DNA of 64,000 bases, taken from NCBI RefSeq assembly GCF_023195835.1, contig NZ_CP096199.1:62001-126000 (forward strand), written 5' to 3'. Shown here in pieces: positions 20,341 to 30,608 of the stretch. Each line of letters begins with the position of its first letter. The stretch's first letter is position 1. The position numbers and the translations under genes are program-made. This DNA is from Vibrio sinaloensis. GTDB lineage: Bacteria > Pseudomonadota > Gammaproteobacteria > Enterobacterales > Vibrionaceae. The notes under the pieces were generated by a model. It had not been told where the DNA came from, did no database searches, and was given only the letters and a program-made list of their open reading frames with translations.

Positions 20341-20784
20341 ATGAACAAAAGAAACAACAAACAGTCTGGCTTTACCTTATTGGAAGTGATGGTGGTCGTG
20401 GTGATCTTGGGCATTCTTGCCAGCTTTGTGGTGCCTAACTTGCTGGGCAACAAAGAGAAAGCGGATCAGCAGAAAGCCATCACCGACATCGTAGCGCTGG
20501 AAAATGCGCTCGACATGTACAAACTCGACAACAGCGTTTACCCCTCGACCGACCAAGGTCTGCAAGCGCTGGTGACTAAGCCATCAAGCCCAGAGCCGCG
20601 CAATTACCGCAGTGGCGGTTACATCAAGCGTCTACCGACAGACCCTTGGGGCAATGATTATCAGTACCTGAGCCCAGGTGATAATGGCAGCGTGGATATC
20701 TTTACCCTAGGAGCCGATGGCCAAGAAGGGGGCGAGGGTGCCAATGCGGATATTGGTAACTGGAACATTCAAGACTTCCAGTAA
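20341..20784 (+). CDS. gspG: Type II secretion major pseudopilin GspG (EpsG)
   Basis: This is the main subunit of the pseudopilus. A short basic leader is cleaved before SGFTLLEVMVVVVILG, with the conserved Glu at +5. The globular domain shows the GspG signature YPSTDQGLQALV and the calcium-loop segment DPWGNDYQYLSPG. I start at ATG 20341 (147 residues) because GGAG lies seven bases upstream; the in-frame GTG at 20329 overlaps that site. It is separated from gspF by 39 bp, the longest gap in the operon apart from gspC-gspD. Confidence 0.98.
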   Translation: MNKRNNKQSGFTLLEVMVVVVILGILASFVVPNLLGNKEKADQQKAITDIVALENALDMYKLDNSVYPSTDQGLQALVTKPSSPEPRNYRSGGYIKRLPTDPWGNDYQYLSPGDNGSVDIFTLGADGQEGGEGANADIGNWNIQDFQ

Positions 20785-20802
20785 TCGATAGCGGAACCTG
20801 AT

Positions 20803-21387
20803 ATGGGGCGTGACTCGGGGTTTACCCTGCTTGAAATATTGCTGGTGTTGGTGCTGATGTCGCTGGCCTCGGTGGCCGTGATCTCCACTTTGCCCGTGAG
20901 CGCCGAAGACGGCGCTAAGAAACAGGCGCAGTCACTCTACCATCGGGTGTCGCTACTCAATGAAGAGTCGATGCTGAGCGGAAAAGACTTTGGTTTGTAT
21001 ATCGATGATAAAACGTCGTTGCTGCGCTTTATGGCGTTGGACAGCGAAGGGTGGACATCACTCGATGATCGGCAGATAAAACCTGAGTTACAGCTGGCAT
21101 CAAATCTTGCCTTGCAATTCGATTTAGGCGGTGATGTGTGGAACGACAAGCAGCGCCTGTTTAACCCAGGTAGCTTGTTTGACGAGCAGATGTTCGCTGA
21201 GCAAAGTGATGCGAAAAATTTGCCTAAACCACAGATTTTTATCATGTCGAGTGGTGAAGTGACGCCGTTTTCTGTCGCTATTTACCCGCAACAAGGAGAT
21301 AGCGAGCAAGACGCGTGGCGTGTGGTGGCCAAAGAAAATGGCCAGATTGTGCTACTAGCACCGGGAGAGAGCGATGACACGGACTGA
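20803..21387 (+). CDS. gspH: Type II secretion minor pseudopilin GspH (EpsH)
   Basis: This minor pseudopilin has a very short leader (MGRDSG) followed by the methylated N-terminal helix FTLLEILLVLVLMSLAS. The periplasmic domain is beta-rich. The length is 194 residues, as in vibrios. It overlaps gspI by 14 bp, so the pseudopilin genes are translated as a coupled set. Confidence 0.95.
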   Translation: MGRDSGFTLLEILLVLVLMSLASVAVISTLPVSAEDGAKKQAQSLYHRVSLLNEESMLSGKDFGLYIDDKTSLLRFMALDSEGWTSLDDRQIKPELQLASNLALQFDLGGDVWNDKQRLFNPGSLFDEQMFAEQSDAKNLPKPQIFIMSSGEVTPFSVAIYPQQGDSEQDAWRVVAKENGQIVLLAPGESDDTD

Positions 21388-21730
21388 GCGCGGTTTTACT
21401 TTGCTCGAAGTGTTGGTGGCACTGGCGATTTTTGCCACGGCAGCCATCGCCACGATTCGTTCGGTAAGCCAGCACATCAATACCCTCAGCTTTGTTGAAG
21501 AGAAGACATTTGCTGCGATGGTGGCTGACAATCAGATGGCCAAGGTGCTGCTCGCAGGCAATAAGCCGAGTAAGCAAAAAGGTCGAGAGCAGTTGGCGAA
21601 CCGAGACTGGTACTGGCAGGTCGAGCCTGTGCCGACAGCAGGCGATATGCTGCAGGCGTTTGATGTCAAAGTCGCCACCAGTGAAAAAGGCGATCCTGTG
21701 GTCAGCGTAAGAAGTTATGTCCCCAACTAA
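21374..21730 (+). CDS. gspI: Type II secretion minor pseudopilin GspI (EpsI)
   Basis: This is a 118-residue minor pseudopilin of the I-J-K tip complex. The leader MTRTERG precedes FTLLEVLVALAIFATAA, with Glu+5 present. The family segment VADNQMAKVLL follows the helix. It overlaps both neighbours by 14 bp. Confidence 0.96.
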   Translation: MTRTERGFTLLEVLVALAIFATAAIATIRSVSQHINTLSFVEEKTFAAMVADNQMAKVLLAGNKPSKQKGREQLANRDWYWQVEPVPTAGDMLQAFDVKVATSEKGDPVVSVRSYVPN

Positions 21731-22385
21731 GCGTGCTCGGCAACTCGGCTTCCGGCAACAAGGCTTCACCCTGATTGAGGTGTTGGTGGCCATCGCCATC
21801 TTCGCCAGCTTAAGTGTCGGCGCGTATCAGGTTCTCAATCAGGTCCAGCGCAGCAATGAGATATCACTTGAGCGCAGTGAGCGACTCAAATCGTTGCAAC
21901 GCGCCTTAGTGTATATGGATAACGATTTTCGCCAGATGGCGCTGCGTCAGTCGCGCACCAATGGTGAAGATCCCGACCCGCTGCTGGTGCACTGGCAAGA
22001 CTATCTGCTCGACTCCGATGCTAAAGGTGTGATGTTTGTCCGATCTGGCTGGCACAACCCACAGCAGCAGTTTCCTCGCGGTGAAGTGAGCAAAGTCGGC
22101 TATCGCATCAAAGAGGCTCAGCTTGAACGGGTATTTTGGCGCTATGTTGATACCCCAGCGGGGCAGGAGCCAGTAGTGATGCCGCTGCTGGAGCAGGTTG
22201 AAGGGTTTGAACTGCGCTTTTTTGATGGCCAACAGTGGCAAAACACCTGGCAAACCAAGCTTGCGCTACCTGAGGCAGTGGCGGTGAAGCTGACCTTGGA
22301 AGACTACGGGGAAATTGAGCGCATTTACCTAACCGGTGGCGGGGCGATAGAGCCCAGTGAGGGCAGTAGCGATGGCAGTAGCTAA
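21717..22385 (+). CDS. gspJ: Type II secretion minor pseudopilin GspJ (EpsJ)
   Basis: This is a 222-residue pseudopilin of the tip complex. The prepilin site is [20 protein letters not shown] with Glu+5; the leader of about 17 residues is longer than in GspH or GspI. The conserved [12 protein letters not shown] segment, typical of GspJ, follows. Its 3' end overlaps gspK by 14 bp. Confidence 0.96.
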   Translation: MSPTKRARQLGFRQQGFTLIEVLVAIAIFASLSVGAYQVLNQVQRSNEISLERSERLKSLQRALVYMDNDFRQMALRQSRTNGEDPDPLLVHWQDYLLDSDAKGVMFVRSGWHNPQQQFPRGEVSKVGYRIKEAQLERVFWRYVDTPAGQEPVVMPLLEQVEGFELRFFDGQQWQNTWQTKLALPEAVAVKLTLEDYGEIERIYLTGGGAIEPSEGSSDGSS

Positions 22386-23379
22386 ACAGCGCGGGGTCGC
22401 GCTAATCATCGTGCTACTGCTGCTGGCGGTGATGGTGAGTATTGCGGCGAGTATGGCGGATCGGCTGTTTGGTCAATTTCGCCGCGCTAACAATCAGCTT
22501 AATTATCAACAGGCCTACTGGTACAGTCTGGGGGCGGAAGCGCTGGCGAAAGTTGGGCTCGAGCAGAGTTTTCGCGACTCCGATACCATCAACTTATCGC
22601 AGCCTTGGGCGATTGAGCAGCAAACTTATCCGCTTGATTATGGCACCATGACCGGGCGATTGCTGGATAAGCAAGCGTGTTTTAACTTGAACGCACTGGC
22701 CCTCGCCCAAACGGGGTCGAGTAGTACGCCATACTTGGTTGAAGTGTTGCAACGTTTACTCGAAGTGCGAGAAGTGGACAGCTATCAGGCTGAAACCATA
22801 GCTCAATCCTTGTGGGAATATGTCGACAGCAATAACAGCGTCAATTCAAGCTTGGGTGTGGAAGACAGCTTTTACGAATCTATGTCGCCTGCGTACATGA
22901 GCGCCAATAGTTTAGTCGCAGATAGCTCAGAGCTAAGGGCGATTCAACAAGTCTCGGGCGAGGTGATGGAAAAAGTCGCGCCACTCATTTGTGCGCTGCC
23001 GGTGGCGGACTTGCGCCTCAATATCAATACCATCGCGCCTGAGGATAGCGCTTTGTTAGCGGCGCTGTTTTATCCAGTGCTGAGCGTTGATGCAGCTCAG
23101 CAGCTTCTGGAGCAACGTCCTTTTGATGGCTGGGCGAGTGTGGATGATTTTTTAAGTGAAAGTGCACTAAGCAGCGTGAATGCGGAGTCGCGAGATAAAG
23201 CTAAAGGGTATTTGGCGGTCACCAGTCAGTTCTTTGAACTGGATGCTGAAATCATCGTCGCTGAAGCCCGAGTTCGCTTGCGTAGCTTGCTTTACAGTAA
23301 CAATAAAGAAACTGCGACGGTTATTCGCCGTCGCTTCGGAGGTATCGGTGAACGAGTTTCTGATCGTTCGACTGAGTAA
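22372..23379 (+). CDS. gspK: Type II secretion minor pseudopilin GspK (EpsK)
   Basis: GspK caps the pseudopilus tip. The helix after the cleavage site is [17 protein letters not shown] and lacks the Glu+5 of other pseudopilins, which is normal for GspK. A large helical insert and a helix-hairpin-helix-like segment ([11 protein letters not shown]) are visible. I start at ATG 22372 (335 residues), supported by GAGG eight bases upstream; the frame also has a GTG at 22357. Its end overlaps gspL by 32 bp. Confidence 0.96.
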   Translation: MAVAKQRGVALIIVLLLLAVMVSIAASMADRLFGQFRRANNQLNYQQAYWYSLGAEALAKVGLEQSFRDSDTINLSQPWAIEQQTYPLDYGTMTGRLLDKQACFNLNALALAQTGSSSTPYLVEVLQRLLEVREVDSYQAETIAQSLWEYVDSNNSVNSSLGVEDSFYESMSPAYMSANSLVADSSELRAIQQVSGEVMEKVAPLICALPVADLRLNINTIAPEDSALLAALFYPVLSVDAAQQLLEQRPFDGWASVDDFLSESALSSVNAESRDKAKGYLAVTSQFFELDAEIIVAEARVRLRSLLYSNNKETATVIRRRFGGIGERVSDRSTE

Positions 23380-24559
23380 CAATTCAGACCAAGCTGTGCA
23401 ATGGCTAGTGTGGTCTGAAGTGCAAAAGGAAGTGATTGCCAGCGGCGAGCTTGCGAGTAGCCATGAGTTAGCCGAGTTGGCTGGGTATGCTGAGCAGCGT
23501 CGCACCTTGGTCCTACTGGCCAGCGACAGTCTAGTGCTGGCCGATATTGCCATTCCCGCTGGGGCAAATCGTCAGCTTGAAGCGATGTTGCCTTATGTGC
23601 TGGAAGACGACTTGGCGCAAGATGTGGATCAATTGCATTTTACCATTTTGCATAAGGCGCAAGGCCGAGCGCAGGTATGTGCGGTCGACAGTAGCTGGTT
23701 TGAGAGTGTGCTGACGAAGCTGCGTGATATTGGCTGCCAGATAGTGAAAGTGATGCCCGATGCGTTGGCCTTACCCGATTGTGACGGGATCAGTGCGGTT
23801 GAGCTGAATGGAAGCTGGCTACTAAAGAAATCGCCCTATCTAGGCATGGCGGTAGAGTCAGATTGGCTGCCGTTAGTGGCCAAGTCGGACTGGGTCAAGC
23901 AAGACGATACATTCTTGCCGTTAAGTGCCTACTCACCCTTGCCTGAACTTGAATTAGCGCCTGAGCAAGCCTGGCGTCATGCTGAGCCGAGTTTAGTGAT
24001 GGCCTTGCTGGCTCAGCAAGCGCTGACAAGCAAAATCAACCTACTGACCGGGCAGTTTAAACCTAAGTCTTCTTTTCATCGCTACTGGAAAGTGTGGCAA
24101 AAGGTCGCGATCGCTGCGAGTTTGTTGTTGGCTGTGGTCGTGGTCGACAATGTGCTTAAGATCCAAAACTACGAAGCGCAAGCGGCAGCGTACCGCGCCG
24201 AAAGCGAGCGGATTTTTCGTCAATCACTGCCGGGTAAAACCAGAATTCCGACCGTCAGTTATTTGAAGCGTGAAATGGAACGTGAAGCGTCACGGCTAGC
24301 GGGGGGCGGTGCAGATAATGCCCTGCTGGAGCTGTTAGTCGAGATGACTCCGATGCTATCTGAGGTTCCGGCGCTGTCGTTAACCAGCTTTAAATATGAC
24401 AGCGGCCGTAATGAAGTCCGCTTGCAAGCACAGAGTAAAGACTTTCAAACCTTTGAGCGCGCCACGCAACTGCTGTCTGAGCAGTTTTCGGTTGAGCAAG
24501 GTCAGTTGAATCGCTCTGGTGACGTGGTCAACGGCTCATTTGTGTTAAAGCCTTTGTGA
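23348..24559 (+). CDS. gspL: Type II secretion inner-membrane protein GspL (EpsL)
   Basis: This bitopic protein anchors the GspE ATPase to the platform. It has a cytoplasmic actin-like domain (about residues 1-240), one membrane segment (about 255-275, [18 protein letters not shown]) and a periplasmic ferredoxin-like domain. The frame is open far upstream, but the GTG at 23348 ([12 protein letters not shown]) has GGAGG six bases before it and matches the start known for Vibrio EpsL. The length is then 403 residues. Confidence 0.96.
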   Translation: MNEFLIVRLSNNSDQAVQWLVWSEVQKEVIASGELASSHELAELAGYAEQRRTLVLLASDSLVLADIAIPAGANRQLEAMLPYVLEDDLAQDVDQLHFTILHKAQGRAQVCAVDSSWFESVLTKLRDIGCQIVKVMPDALALPDCDGISAVELNGSWLLKKSPYLGMAVESDWLPLVAKSDWVKQDDTFLPLSAYSPLPELELAPEQAWRHAEPSLVMALLAQQALTSKINLLTGQFKPKSSFHRYWKVWQKVAIAASLLLAVVVVDNVLKIQNYEAQAAAYRAESERIFRQSLPGKTRIPTVSYLKREMEREASRLAGGGADNALLELLVEMTPMLSEVPALSLTSFKYDSGRNEVRLQAQSKDFQTFERATQLLSEQFSVEQGQLNRSGDVVNGSFVLKPL

Positions 24560-24569
24560 GGTGGTGAAT

Positions 24570-25061
24570 ATGAAGCAATTAATCAATACCTTACAGCAGT
24601 GGTGGTTAAGTATTTCTCAGCGTGAACAGCGCCTGGTTGTTGTGTGTGGCCTGCTGCTGTTGGTTGGCGGTCTCTATTGGGGCGTGGTGCAACCAGTGAG
24701 TGAGCGTGCTGCTCAAGCTCAAATGCGAATTCAAACCGAAAAGCAGCTGCTGAGTTGGGTGAAAGATAAAGCCGATGAGATTAGCCAATTGCGAGGCCAA
24801 GGTGGGCAACCCGTGTCGAGCCTGCCGATCAATCAGGCGGTCTCTTCGAGCGTTGGTCGTTTTAATGTTGAGCTGATTCGAGTGCAGCCGCGCGGTGAGG
24901 CATTTCAAGTTTGGGTTGCGCCTATGCCTTTCAACCAGTTCGTCAATTGGCTGGCTTTTTTGCAGGAAACCCATGGTATTGGCGTGCAGTTTTTAGATAT
25001 CGATAAAGCCGAGCGCGATGGTATGGTCGAGATTAATCGCTTGCAGCTCGGTAGAGGATAA
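24570..25061 (+). CDS. gspM: Type II secretion inner-membrane protein GspM (EpsM)
   Basis: This 163-residue partner of GspL has one membrane segment (about residues 20-38, VVVCGLLLLVGGLYWGVV) and a periplasmic ferredoxin-like domain containing FNVELIRVQPRGE. I chose the ATG at 24570 because AGGTGG precedes it at five bases; a GTG nine bases upstream lies inside that site. It follows gspL after 10 bp. Confidence 0.95.
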   Translation: MKQLINTLQQWWLSISQREQRLVVVCGLLLLVGGLYWGVVQPVSERAAQAQMRIQTEKQLLSWVKDKADEISQLRGQGGQPVSSLPINQAVSSSVGRFNVELIRVQPRGEAFQVWVAPMPFNQFVNWLAFLQETHGIGVQFLDIDKAERDGMVEINRLQLGRG

Positions 25062-25065
25062 CCGC

Positions 25066-25830
25066 GTGAAAAAAATCATCTTCTCGGCACTGTTGCTGAT
25101 GTCGATTCTCGCCACTAGCGCGCTGGTTCATCTGCCCGCGCAATTTATACTCATGTACGCCCCGTTGCCGACACCACTGACCCTGACTGGTGTCGAGGGA
25201 ACCTTGTGGCAAGGCTCCGTGCATCAACTGAAGTGGCAACAGCAAAATTACGGCTCGGTAACTTGGCAGCTTAATGTCACCAAATTACTAGCGGGCAAGC
25301 TAGAAGCCGAGGTGCGCTTCGGGCGCGGTAGCGACATAGGCGTGCAAGGCCGTGGCATAGTCGGTTACTCAACCCAAGGCGCGTACGCACAAAATTTGCT
25401 TGCCTCGATGCCGGTCGAACAAGCGATGCAATTTGCGCCAAGTTTGCCGATACCGCTCGATTTAACCGGTCAGCTAGAGCTGAGTTTACGCGACTTCCAC
25501 TACGCCGATCCCTATTGTCAGCGCGCTGAGGGCACATTGGTGTGGAACACCGATAAACTGGTTACCCCGATGGCGGAGCTGAACATCGGTCCAGTGGTGG
25601 CCGAGGTGAGCTGTCAGCAGAATGTGATGACGGCGCAGGGCGAGCAGAACAGTGCTGACGTCAGCAGTGGCTTTACCGCTCAGCTCAACGCAAACCACAG
25701 CTATACGCTGTCGGCATGGTTTAAACCTGAGGCCTCATTTCCTGAAAATCTGAAGCAGCAGTTGCAATGGTTGCCTACTCAGGCAGACAGTGAAGGTAAG
25801 TACCCATTGAGTTATCAGGGGCGCTGGTAG
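25066..25830 (+). CDS. gspN: Type II secretion protein GspN (EpsN)
   Basis: This is the last gene of the operon. GspN is an inner-membrane-anchored periplasmic protein present in only some secretion systems and not essential in all of them. It has an N-terminal membrane anchor (about residues 3-22), then the family segment LTGVEGTLWQGSVHQL and a beta-rich domain. The start is a GTG behind GAGG, four bases after the gspM stop. The length is 254 residues. Confidence 0.94.
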   Translation: MKKIIFSALLLMSILATSALVHLPAQFILMYAPLPTPLTLTGVEGTLWQGSVHQLKWQQQNYGSVTWQLNVTKLLAGKLEAEVRFGRGSDIGVQGRGIVGYSTQGAYAQNLLASMPVEQAMQFAPSLPIPLDLTGQLELSLRDFHYADPYCQRAEGTLVWNTDKLVTPMAELNIGPVVAEVSCQQNVMTAQGEQNSADVSSGFTAQLNANHSYTLSAWFKPEASFPENLKQQLQWLPTQADSEGKYPLSYQGRW

Positions 25831-25843
25831 TTGAGATAAAAAA

Positions 25844-25870
25844 GGGCAGCACACGCTGCCCGATTTGTTT
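25844..25870. terminator. Bidirectional terminator between gspN and envZ
   Basis: The hairpin GGGCAGC-ACAC-GCTGCCC has an A-run to the left (a T-run on the minus strand, for envZ) and a T-rich tail to the right (for the gsp operon). Confidence 0.88.
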
Positions 25871-25882
25871 GCCTGCTTGGTA

Positions 25883-27190
25883 TTACTTCATCGCAGGAAA
25901 ACTAATTTGCACCTTGAGACCACCACCACTGCGATTATTGACGATGACCGAGCCACTATGCTGACTGAGGATGCGTTTGACGATCGCAAGGCCAAGTCCG
26001 GTGCCTTCGCTGCCTCGCGCAGTATCGCCGCGAGTAAAGGGTTCAAACAACTTGCCAATTTGGCTCTGCTCGATGCCCGGACCATTGTCTTCAATACACA
26101 CCCAAACCAGCTTGTTGTCGGCGGTAATACCCGTACTCACTCGTACCCAACCGTTACCATAGCGAATCGCGTTGACCACTAAATTGCTGACCGCGCGCTT
26201 AATCGCAATTGGGCTGCCCAAGGTGGGTTTGAGTGGCTGGTGGAATTTGGTCTCGATCTGTACTTCGTAGCCCCCCTCCGAAGAGGCGACATCTTCGGCG
26301 ATGTCGTTGAGATCAACAGTGACAAACGACTGCTTGTTGACCGGCTTTAGGTAATCCATAAACTGACTGATGATCTCATTACACTCTTCGGTGTCACTGA
26401 TGATCCCTTCAGCGAGGTAGCTGTCCTCCGGAGACATCATTTCGGTTGCCAGCCGAATTCGCGTCAATGGGGTGCGTAGATCATGACTGATGCCGGCCAT
26501 CAATAGCGCTCGGTCTTCTTCAAGGGCTTGAATCCCTTTCGACATTTGGTTAAAGGCTCGAGTGACCGAACGGATCTCAGAGGCGCCTTTTTCTGGGATC
26601 GGCGGTGGGATTTCACCTCGACCTACTCCCTTAGCGGCTTTTTCCAGTGCGATCAGCGGGCGGTTTTGCAGACGAATAAACAGCCAGCCTCCGGCGACAA
26701 TCAACATAGCCATGATCAAACTGTTGCGAAACAGCGGAGTGAAGTCCTCTTCTTGTAACTCAGACAACGGAATGCGCAGCAGCGAGCCCGGCAGAGAATC
26801 AATTTTCATCCACAAGATATAGCTCTCTTTACCAAGCATCATTCGCACATCGGTGACCGAATCGAGCTCGTTACTCATCTCTTCGCTCATCAGGTCGATG
26901 GTCATGGCGTCGTAATACTCCTGAGCCATCGGACTGTCTTCAGCATGAATGGTCACCCCGAGTTGCTCCAACACGCGCTGTCGCAGCGGTCCGTCCATGT
27001 TTAACCCATCTTCCAGATTGGCCGAGTCGTCTAGCATCAGATTAATCTCATGGCCGAGAATCTTGTTGAACTGTTGCAAACTCGGCATCAGAGCATAGTT
27101 AAATACGGCGTAGTAGGAGTAAACCTGACTGGCGATAAGTAGGGTGAGAAAGATAAGAATCGATTGAGTAAATGAGCTGCGAATACGCAT
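25883..27190 (-). CDS. envZ: EnvZ osmosensor histidine kinase
   Basis: This inner-membrane kinase and phosphatase acts on OmpR. It has membrane segments at about residues 11-31 and 155-175, a periplasmic loop between them, a HAMP domain, the H-box [13 protein letters not shown] with His236 as phosphoacceptor, and an HATPase domain ([27 protein letters not shown]). The ATG at 27190 lies behind AGGTAGG, giving 435 residues. Unlike E. coli, where ompR and envZ overlap, the two are 71 bp apart here and a terminator-like hairpin lies between them. Confidence 0.97.
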   Translation of the reverse strand: MRIRSSFTQSILIFLTLLIASQVYSYYAVFNYALMPSLQQFNKILGHEINLMLDDSANLEDGLNMDGPLRQRVLEQLGVTIHAEDSPMAQEYYDAMTIDLMSEEMSNELDSVTDVRMMLGKESYILWMKIDSLPGSLLRIPLSELQEEDFTPLFRNSLIMAMLIVAGGWLFIRLQNRPLIALEKAAKGVGRGEIPPPIPEKGASEIRSVTRAFNQMSKGIQALEEDRALLMAGISHDLRTPLTRIRLATEMMSPEDSYLAEGIISDTEECNEIISQFMDYLKPVNKQSFVTVDLNDIAEDVASSEGGYEVQIETKFHQPLKPTLGSPIAIKRAVSNLVVNAIRYGNGWVRVSTGITADNKLVWVCIEDNGPGIEQSQIGKLFEPFTRGDTARGSEGTGLGLAIVKRILSQHSGSVIVNNRSGGGLKVQISFPAMK

Positions 27191-27222
27191 GGCACCTACC
27201 TTGAACAAGTGCGGATAAAAAT

Positions 27223-27244
27223 AGTGCGAGCCTAGGCTCGCACT
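27223..27244 (-). terminator. Terminator-like hairpin between ompR and envZ
   Basis: AGTGCGAGCC-TAGG-CTCGCACT (a 22-bp perfect palindrome) is followed on the minus strand by ATTTTTAT. It lies after the ompR stop and 32 bp before the envZ start, so it could attenuate envZ relative to ompR. Confidence 0.7.
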
Positions 27245-27261
27245 CTGATATCGATAAGCCG

Positions 27262-27981
27262 TTAAGCTTCTTTGCCATCTGGGACAAACACATAGCCCAG
27301 TCCCCAGACCGTTTGAATATAGCGCGGTTTGCTTGGGTCGACCTCAAGCATGCGGCGTAAACGTGAGATCTGAACGTCAATGGAACGCTCCATCGCCGAA
27401 TATTCTCGACCACGAGCCATATTCATCAACTTATCACGCGACATCGGTTCACGCGCGTTGGTGACCAAGGCTTTGAGCACCGCGAACTCACCAGAGGTGA
27501 GCGGCATGGCTTCGTCGCCACGGAACATCTCGCGCGTGCCCAGATTTAAACGAAAGTCACCAAATTCAACAATCGACTCTTCACTACTCGGAGCGCCGGG
27601 AAGCTCTGTGGTTTGGCGACGCAGCACGGCTTTGATGCGTGCCAGTAACTCTCGTGGGTTGAATGGTTTCGGTAAGTAGTCATCGGCGCCCACTTCTAAA
27701 CCGACAATGCGATCGATTTCATCGCCTTTGGCGGTCAGCATCAGGATCGGTAAGGTGTTGTTGGCGTTCCGCAATCGGCGACAGATAGACAAGCCATCTT
27801 CGCCCGGTAGCATCAGATCCAGCACCATTAAGTGGAAAGTCTCGCGCGTCAGTAGGCGGTCCATCTGCTCACTGTTGGCAACGCTACGCACTTGGAAGCC
27901 CTGTTCAGACAAGTAGCGCTCAAGTAGGGCACGAAGTCGTGCATCATCATCAACAACTAAGATCTTGTGATTTTCTTGCAT
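27262..27981 (-). CDS. ompR: OmpR response regulator
   Basis: This is a DNA-binding regulator of porins and osmotic adaptation, phosphorylated by EnvZ. The receiver domain carries Asp55 ([13 protein letters not shown]) and Lys in [14 protein letters not shown]. The winged helix includes [16 protein letters not shown] and [13 protein letters not shown]. The start at 27981 ([13 protein letters not shown]) follows AGGTGG and gives the 239-residue length of E. coli OmpR; a GTG four codons upstream is possible. It is divergent from greB. Confidence 0.98.
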   Translation of the reverse strand: MQENHKILVVDDDARLRALLERYLSEQGFQVRSVANSEQMDRLLTRETFHLMVLDLMLPGEDGLSICRRLRNANNTLPILMLTAKGDEIDRIVGLEVGADDYLPKPFNPRELLARIKAVLRRQTTELPGAPSSEESIVEFGDFRLNLGTREMFRGDEAMPLTSGEFAVLKALVTNAREPMSRDKLMNMARGREYSAMERSIDVQISRLRRMLEVDPSKPRYIQTVWGLGYVFVPDGKEA

Positions 27982-28149
27982 GTAATGGTCCACCTATTCA
28001 ATCAGCTTGCGCGAGCTAACCGCAGACGCGGCACTTGGCGCAGCTTGAAATGTAACACCGTTCGAGCGGGATTGGCGCAAAGAATTGTTAACGTTTATTT
28101 CCTTTTTAGCTAATGTATGGGCTAACTGCAATTGATTAACGTCAGAATT

Positions 28150-28623
28150 ATGAAAACAAACCTAATAACGCGCGAAGGCTTTGATCGACTTAAGAAAGAG
28201 CTCGATTTCTTATGGAAAGAGGAGCGTCCCGAAGTGACCAAGAAAGTAACCTGGGCTGCCAGCTTGGGTGACCGAAGTGAGAACGCCGATTATCAATACA
28301 ACAAGAAGCGGCTACGAGAGATAGATCGCCGCGTACGGTATCTGCGCAAGCGTTTAGAGCAAGTCAAAGTCGTCGACTATTCACCGCAACAAGAGGGCAA
28401 GGTGTTTTTCGGCGCTTGGGTAGAAATTGAGAACGACGCTGGCGAAGTTAAAGCGTTTCGCATTGTTGGTCCAGACGAGATCTATGGCGACGCGAAAGGC
28501 TATATTTCGATCGACTCACCGATGGCACGCGCCCTGTTAAAGAAAGCGGTCGACGATGAGTTTGTGGTCCGGACCCCACAAGGGGAAAAAGAGTGGTTTG
28601 TGAATAGCATTCGCTACCAGTGA
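28150..28623 (+). CDS. greB: Transcript cleavage factor GreB
   Basis: GreB inserts its coiled coil into the RNA polymerase secondary channel and stimulates cleavage of backtracked RNA. The N-terminal coiled coil carries the acidic tip in [15 protein letters not shown], and the C-terminal FKBP-like domain includes [17 protein letters not shown]. The length is 157 residues from the ATG at 28150; an in-frame TTG at 28132 is not favoured. The divergent ompR-greB arrangement is the same as in E. coli. Confidence 0.97.
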   Translation: MKTNLITREGFDRLKKELDFLWKEERPEVTKKVTWAASLGDRSENADYQYNKKRLREIDRRVRYLRKRLEQVKVVDYSPQQEGKVFFGAWVEIENDAGEVKAFRIVGPDEIYGDAKGYISIDSPMARALLKKAVDDEFVVRTPQGEKEWFVNSIRYQ

Positions 28624-28709
28624 GCGTGCAACATCCCGCATTGCGCGGGACGTTGTCTACTAATCACACCCATTATCTGAACATCTAATTAATGCGATTG
28701 GTATGTGAG

Positions 28710-30608
28710 CTATTTTTCCCCGGCAGGCTTTTCGGTCAAGATGTAGTTTTCGTCGCTTGAGACGACAGCGCCATATTGAAGAAAGTTTTTGCCTAGAATC
28801 ATGCTGTAGTGGAATCGGCTGCGATCTTGCAAGTTGACTCTGACTTTTTTCTCAAGCTTACCGAGCTTGACGAACATCTCCACCACTGGGCGCACCGTTG
28901 GTTTTTCACCGGCTTTGGCAGTAATGGTCATGGTATCAACCACAGGTAAGGTAAAGGTTTGCTGCATGCCTAAGTCGTTGTGATAATCAAAGCTGACCAT
29001 CTGTTGACCCGCTTGTTTAAACAGCTTGATGTTTTGCGCGTTGATCGAAGTGACGTCAGCGCCAGTGTCGAGTTTGACTGGAAAGCTCAGCTGATCGATT
29101 TGCGCCACCTCAATATGGCCGGCTTTAAACAAGGGGTAGGAGTCGAGTAAGTGGTCGCTGCGCGAATTGATCAGTACACCATCTGGCGACATATTTTGAC
29201 CAATAATAAAGTGTTCGTCGATTTGGTCTTTATCGAGTACATCGATGGCATAGGGAAGTTCCACCTCTTGACCGTGGATGACAAAAGTACCAAATACCAC
29301 CGGACGTACTGTGTCGCCGACTTTGAGTTTTTTGTTGATCGGTTTAGAGAACTGTTTCGCATCCCCCTCTGACGTTGAAAGATAGTAGGTGACCCAATCT
29401 TTGCCTCGGTCTTGATAGATTTCAAAACTGGGCACCTTGAGCAGTGGCGTTTTCACAAACAGTGATGGCTCCGCCGAGAGGGTGACACCATCGAGGGTCA
29501 GTGTTTCTTGGCCCGACACCTGCAAGGCTTTGGATTTCGGATTAAAGCGAGTGCCCGATCCGCTCAGCAGTGACTCAGCACCAGTATCAATCATAAAGTG
29601 GCGATTCAATGTCTCTTTACCGAGGCGAATTTGGCTGCTCAATTTACTGCGGTCGCTGAGGTAAACCAGCCAATATTGGCGCTGCTTATCTGGGTAACTG
29701 ACCGGGATGTAAACCATCGGGCGTGGTTCACCACTGACGTTGAGCATCCGCACGAGTGGGCGCGTCAAGGTGCTGGTGTTGCCTTGGGGGTCATTGATAT
29801 CAAATGTAACTTGCTGTGCGCTTTGATCGACTTTGATGTTAGCCGCATTGAGCACGCTATAGTTATTGGTCAGTGAATAAGTGAGCTTTTGCGTGATCCC
29901 AGCTACCTTGACTTGTTCTTTCTTTCCGATCAACAGCGCTTGTTGCTGCTGCTGAAGGTAATCGAACCCAGCAAACACCCAAGCATTGTCTTCAAGGAAC
30001 GTTTTACCAATCAAGATAGGTGCCGAAAACTGGCTGCGATCGGTGAGGTTAACCTCGGTTGCAACAGTGATGCCTGCGATGGTCATCGGCAAGGTAACGG
30101 TCGGGCGAATAATCGGCTTGGTTTGGGTTCGATTGCGAATCATACCCACTCGTGTCAGAGGTAAGCTCACGGCAACCTGTTCACCATCGTAAGGATGAGA
30201 GAGGTCAAAGCTGACTGTCACTTGGTAGGGGGCAAACAGCTCGCCATCCCAATCATCATATTCAACGGTGCTTATATCAGGATGTTCGACCAACGCTTGC
30301 AGCAGAGCGTCATCTTGCAAGGTCTCAAACTCGGCATGGTTACTGGTCACGTGAATGTTGGTGGCGTGGATCGAAGTGGTATCCGCTCCGGTGTCGATTT
30401 TCCCCACGATAGGCACTTGCTGCAGCTCATCAATGCTATTGAGGTAGACATCTTCGACGCGTCCTAGCACCAGTTTATCGTCGAGCGTATAGACAGGGGC
30501 GTTAGTGGTTGCATTGATGCTTGCGTCTTGAAGGCGACTATCGGCCAGTGCCAAACCGGGCACAGAAGTGAGAGCAAGCAGTGTGAAAGCCAAAAACAGT
30601 TTTTTCAT
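28710..30608 (-). CDS. Periplasmic retropepsin-like (Zn_protease/RimK-associated family) protein with four repeats
   Basis: This 632-residue secreted protein has a signal peptide (MKKLFLAFTLLALTSVPGLA). It consists of four related units of the DUF/Pfam family called putative ATP-dependent zinc protease, whose fold is retropepsin-like. Aspartic-protease motifs DTGA occur at residues 72, 341 and 514. In the second unit the equivalent place (around 254-260) has degenerated to LTNN. Each unit ends in a conserved segment (ILIGKTFL about 198-205, IRLGKETL, FIIGQNM, MILGKNFL about 593-600), usually after a DRS motif. Single-domain relatives are common; four in tandem with one inactive copy is unusual. 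The ATG start at 30608 encodes a normal signal sequence. Actual protease activity and substrate are unknown. Confidence 0.8.
   Translation of the reverse strand: MKKLFLAFTLLALTSVPGLALADSRLQDASINATTNAPVYTLDDKLVLGRVEDVYLNSIDELQQVPIVGKIDTGADTTSIHATNIHVTSNHAEFETLQDDALLQALVEHPDISTVEYDDWDGELFAPYQVTVSFDLSHPYDGEQVAVSLPLTRVGMIRNRTQTKPIIRPTVTLPMTIAGITVATEVNLTDRSQFSAPILIGKTFLEDNAWVFAGFDYLQQQQQALLIGKKEQVKVAGITQKLTYSLTNNYSVLNAANIKVDQSAQQVTFDINDPQGNTSTLTRPLVRMLNVSGEPRPMVYIPVSYPDKQRQYWLVYLSDRSKLSSQIRLGKETLNRHFMIDTGAESLLSGSGTRFNPKSKALQVSGQETLTLDGVTLSAEPSLFVKTPLLKVPSFEIYQDRGKDWVTYYLSTSEGDAKQFSKPINKKLKVGDTVRPVVFGTFVIHGQEVELPYAIDVLDKDQIDEHFIIGQNMSPDGVLINSRSDHLLDSYPLFKAGHIEVAQIDQLSFPVKLDTGADVTSINAQNIKLFKQAGQQMVSFDYHNDLGMQQTFTLPVVDTMTITAKAGEKPTVRPVVEMFVKLGKLEKKVRVNLQDRSRFHYSMILGKNFLQYGAVVSSDENYILTEKPAGEK

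Noticed and set aside
28624..28709. Hairpin CCCGC/GCGGG after greB and a TTGGTAT end resembling the nfuA element terminus
   Set aside because: The stem has no T-run and the end has no partner within the gap, so neither a terminator nor a second MITE can be supported.
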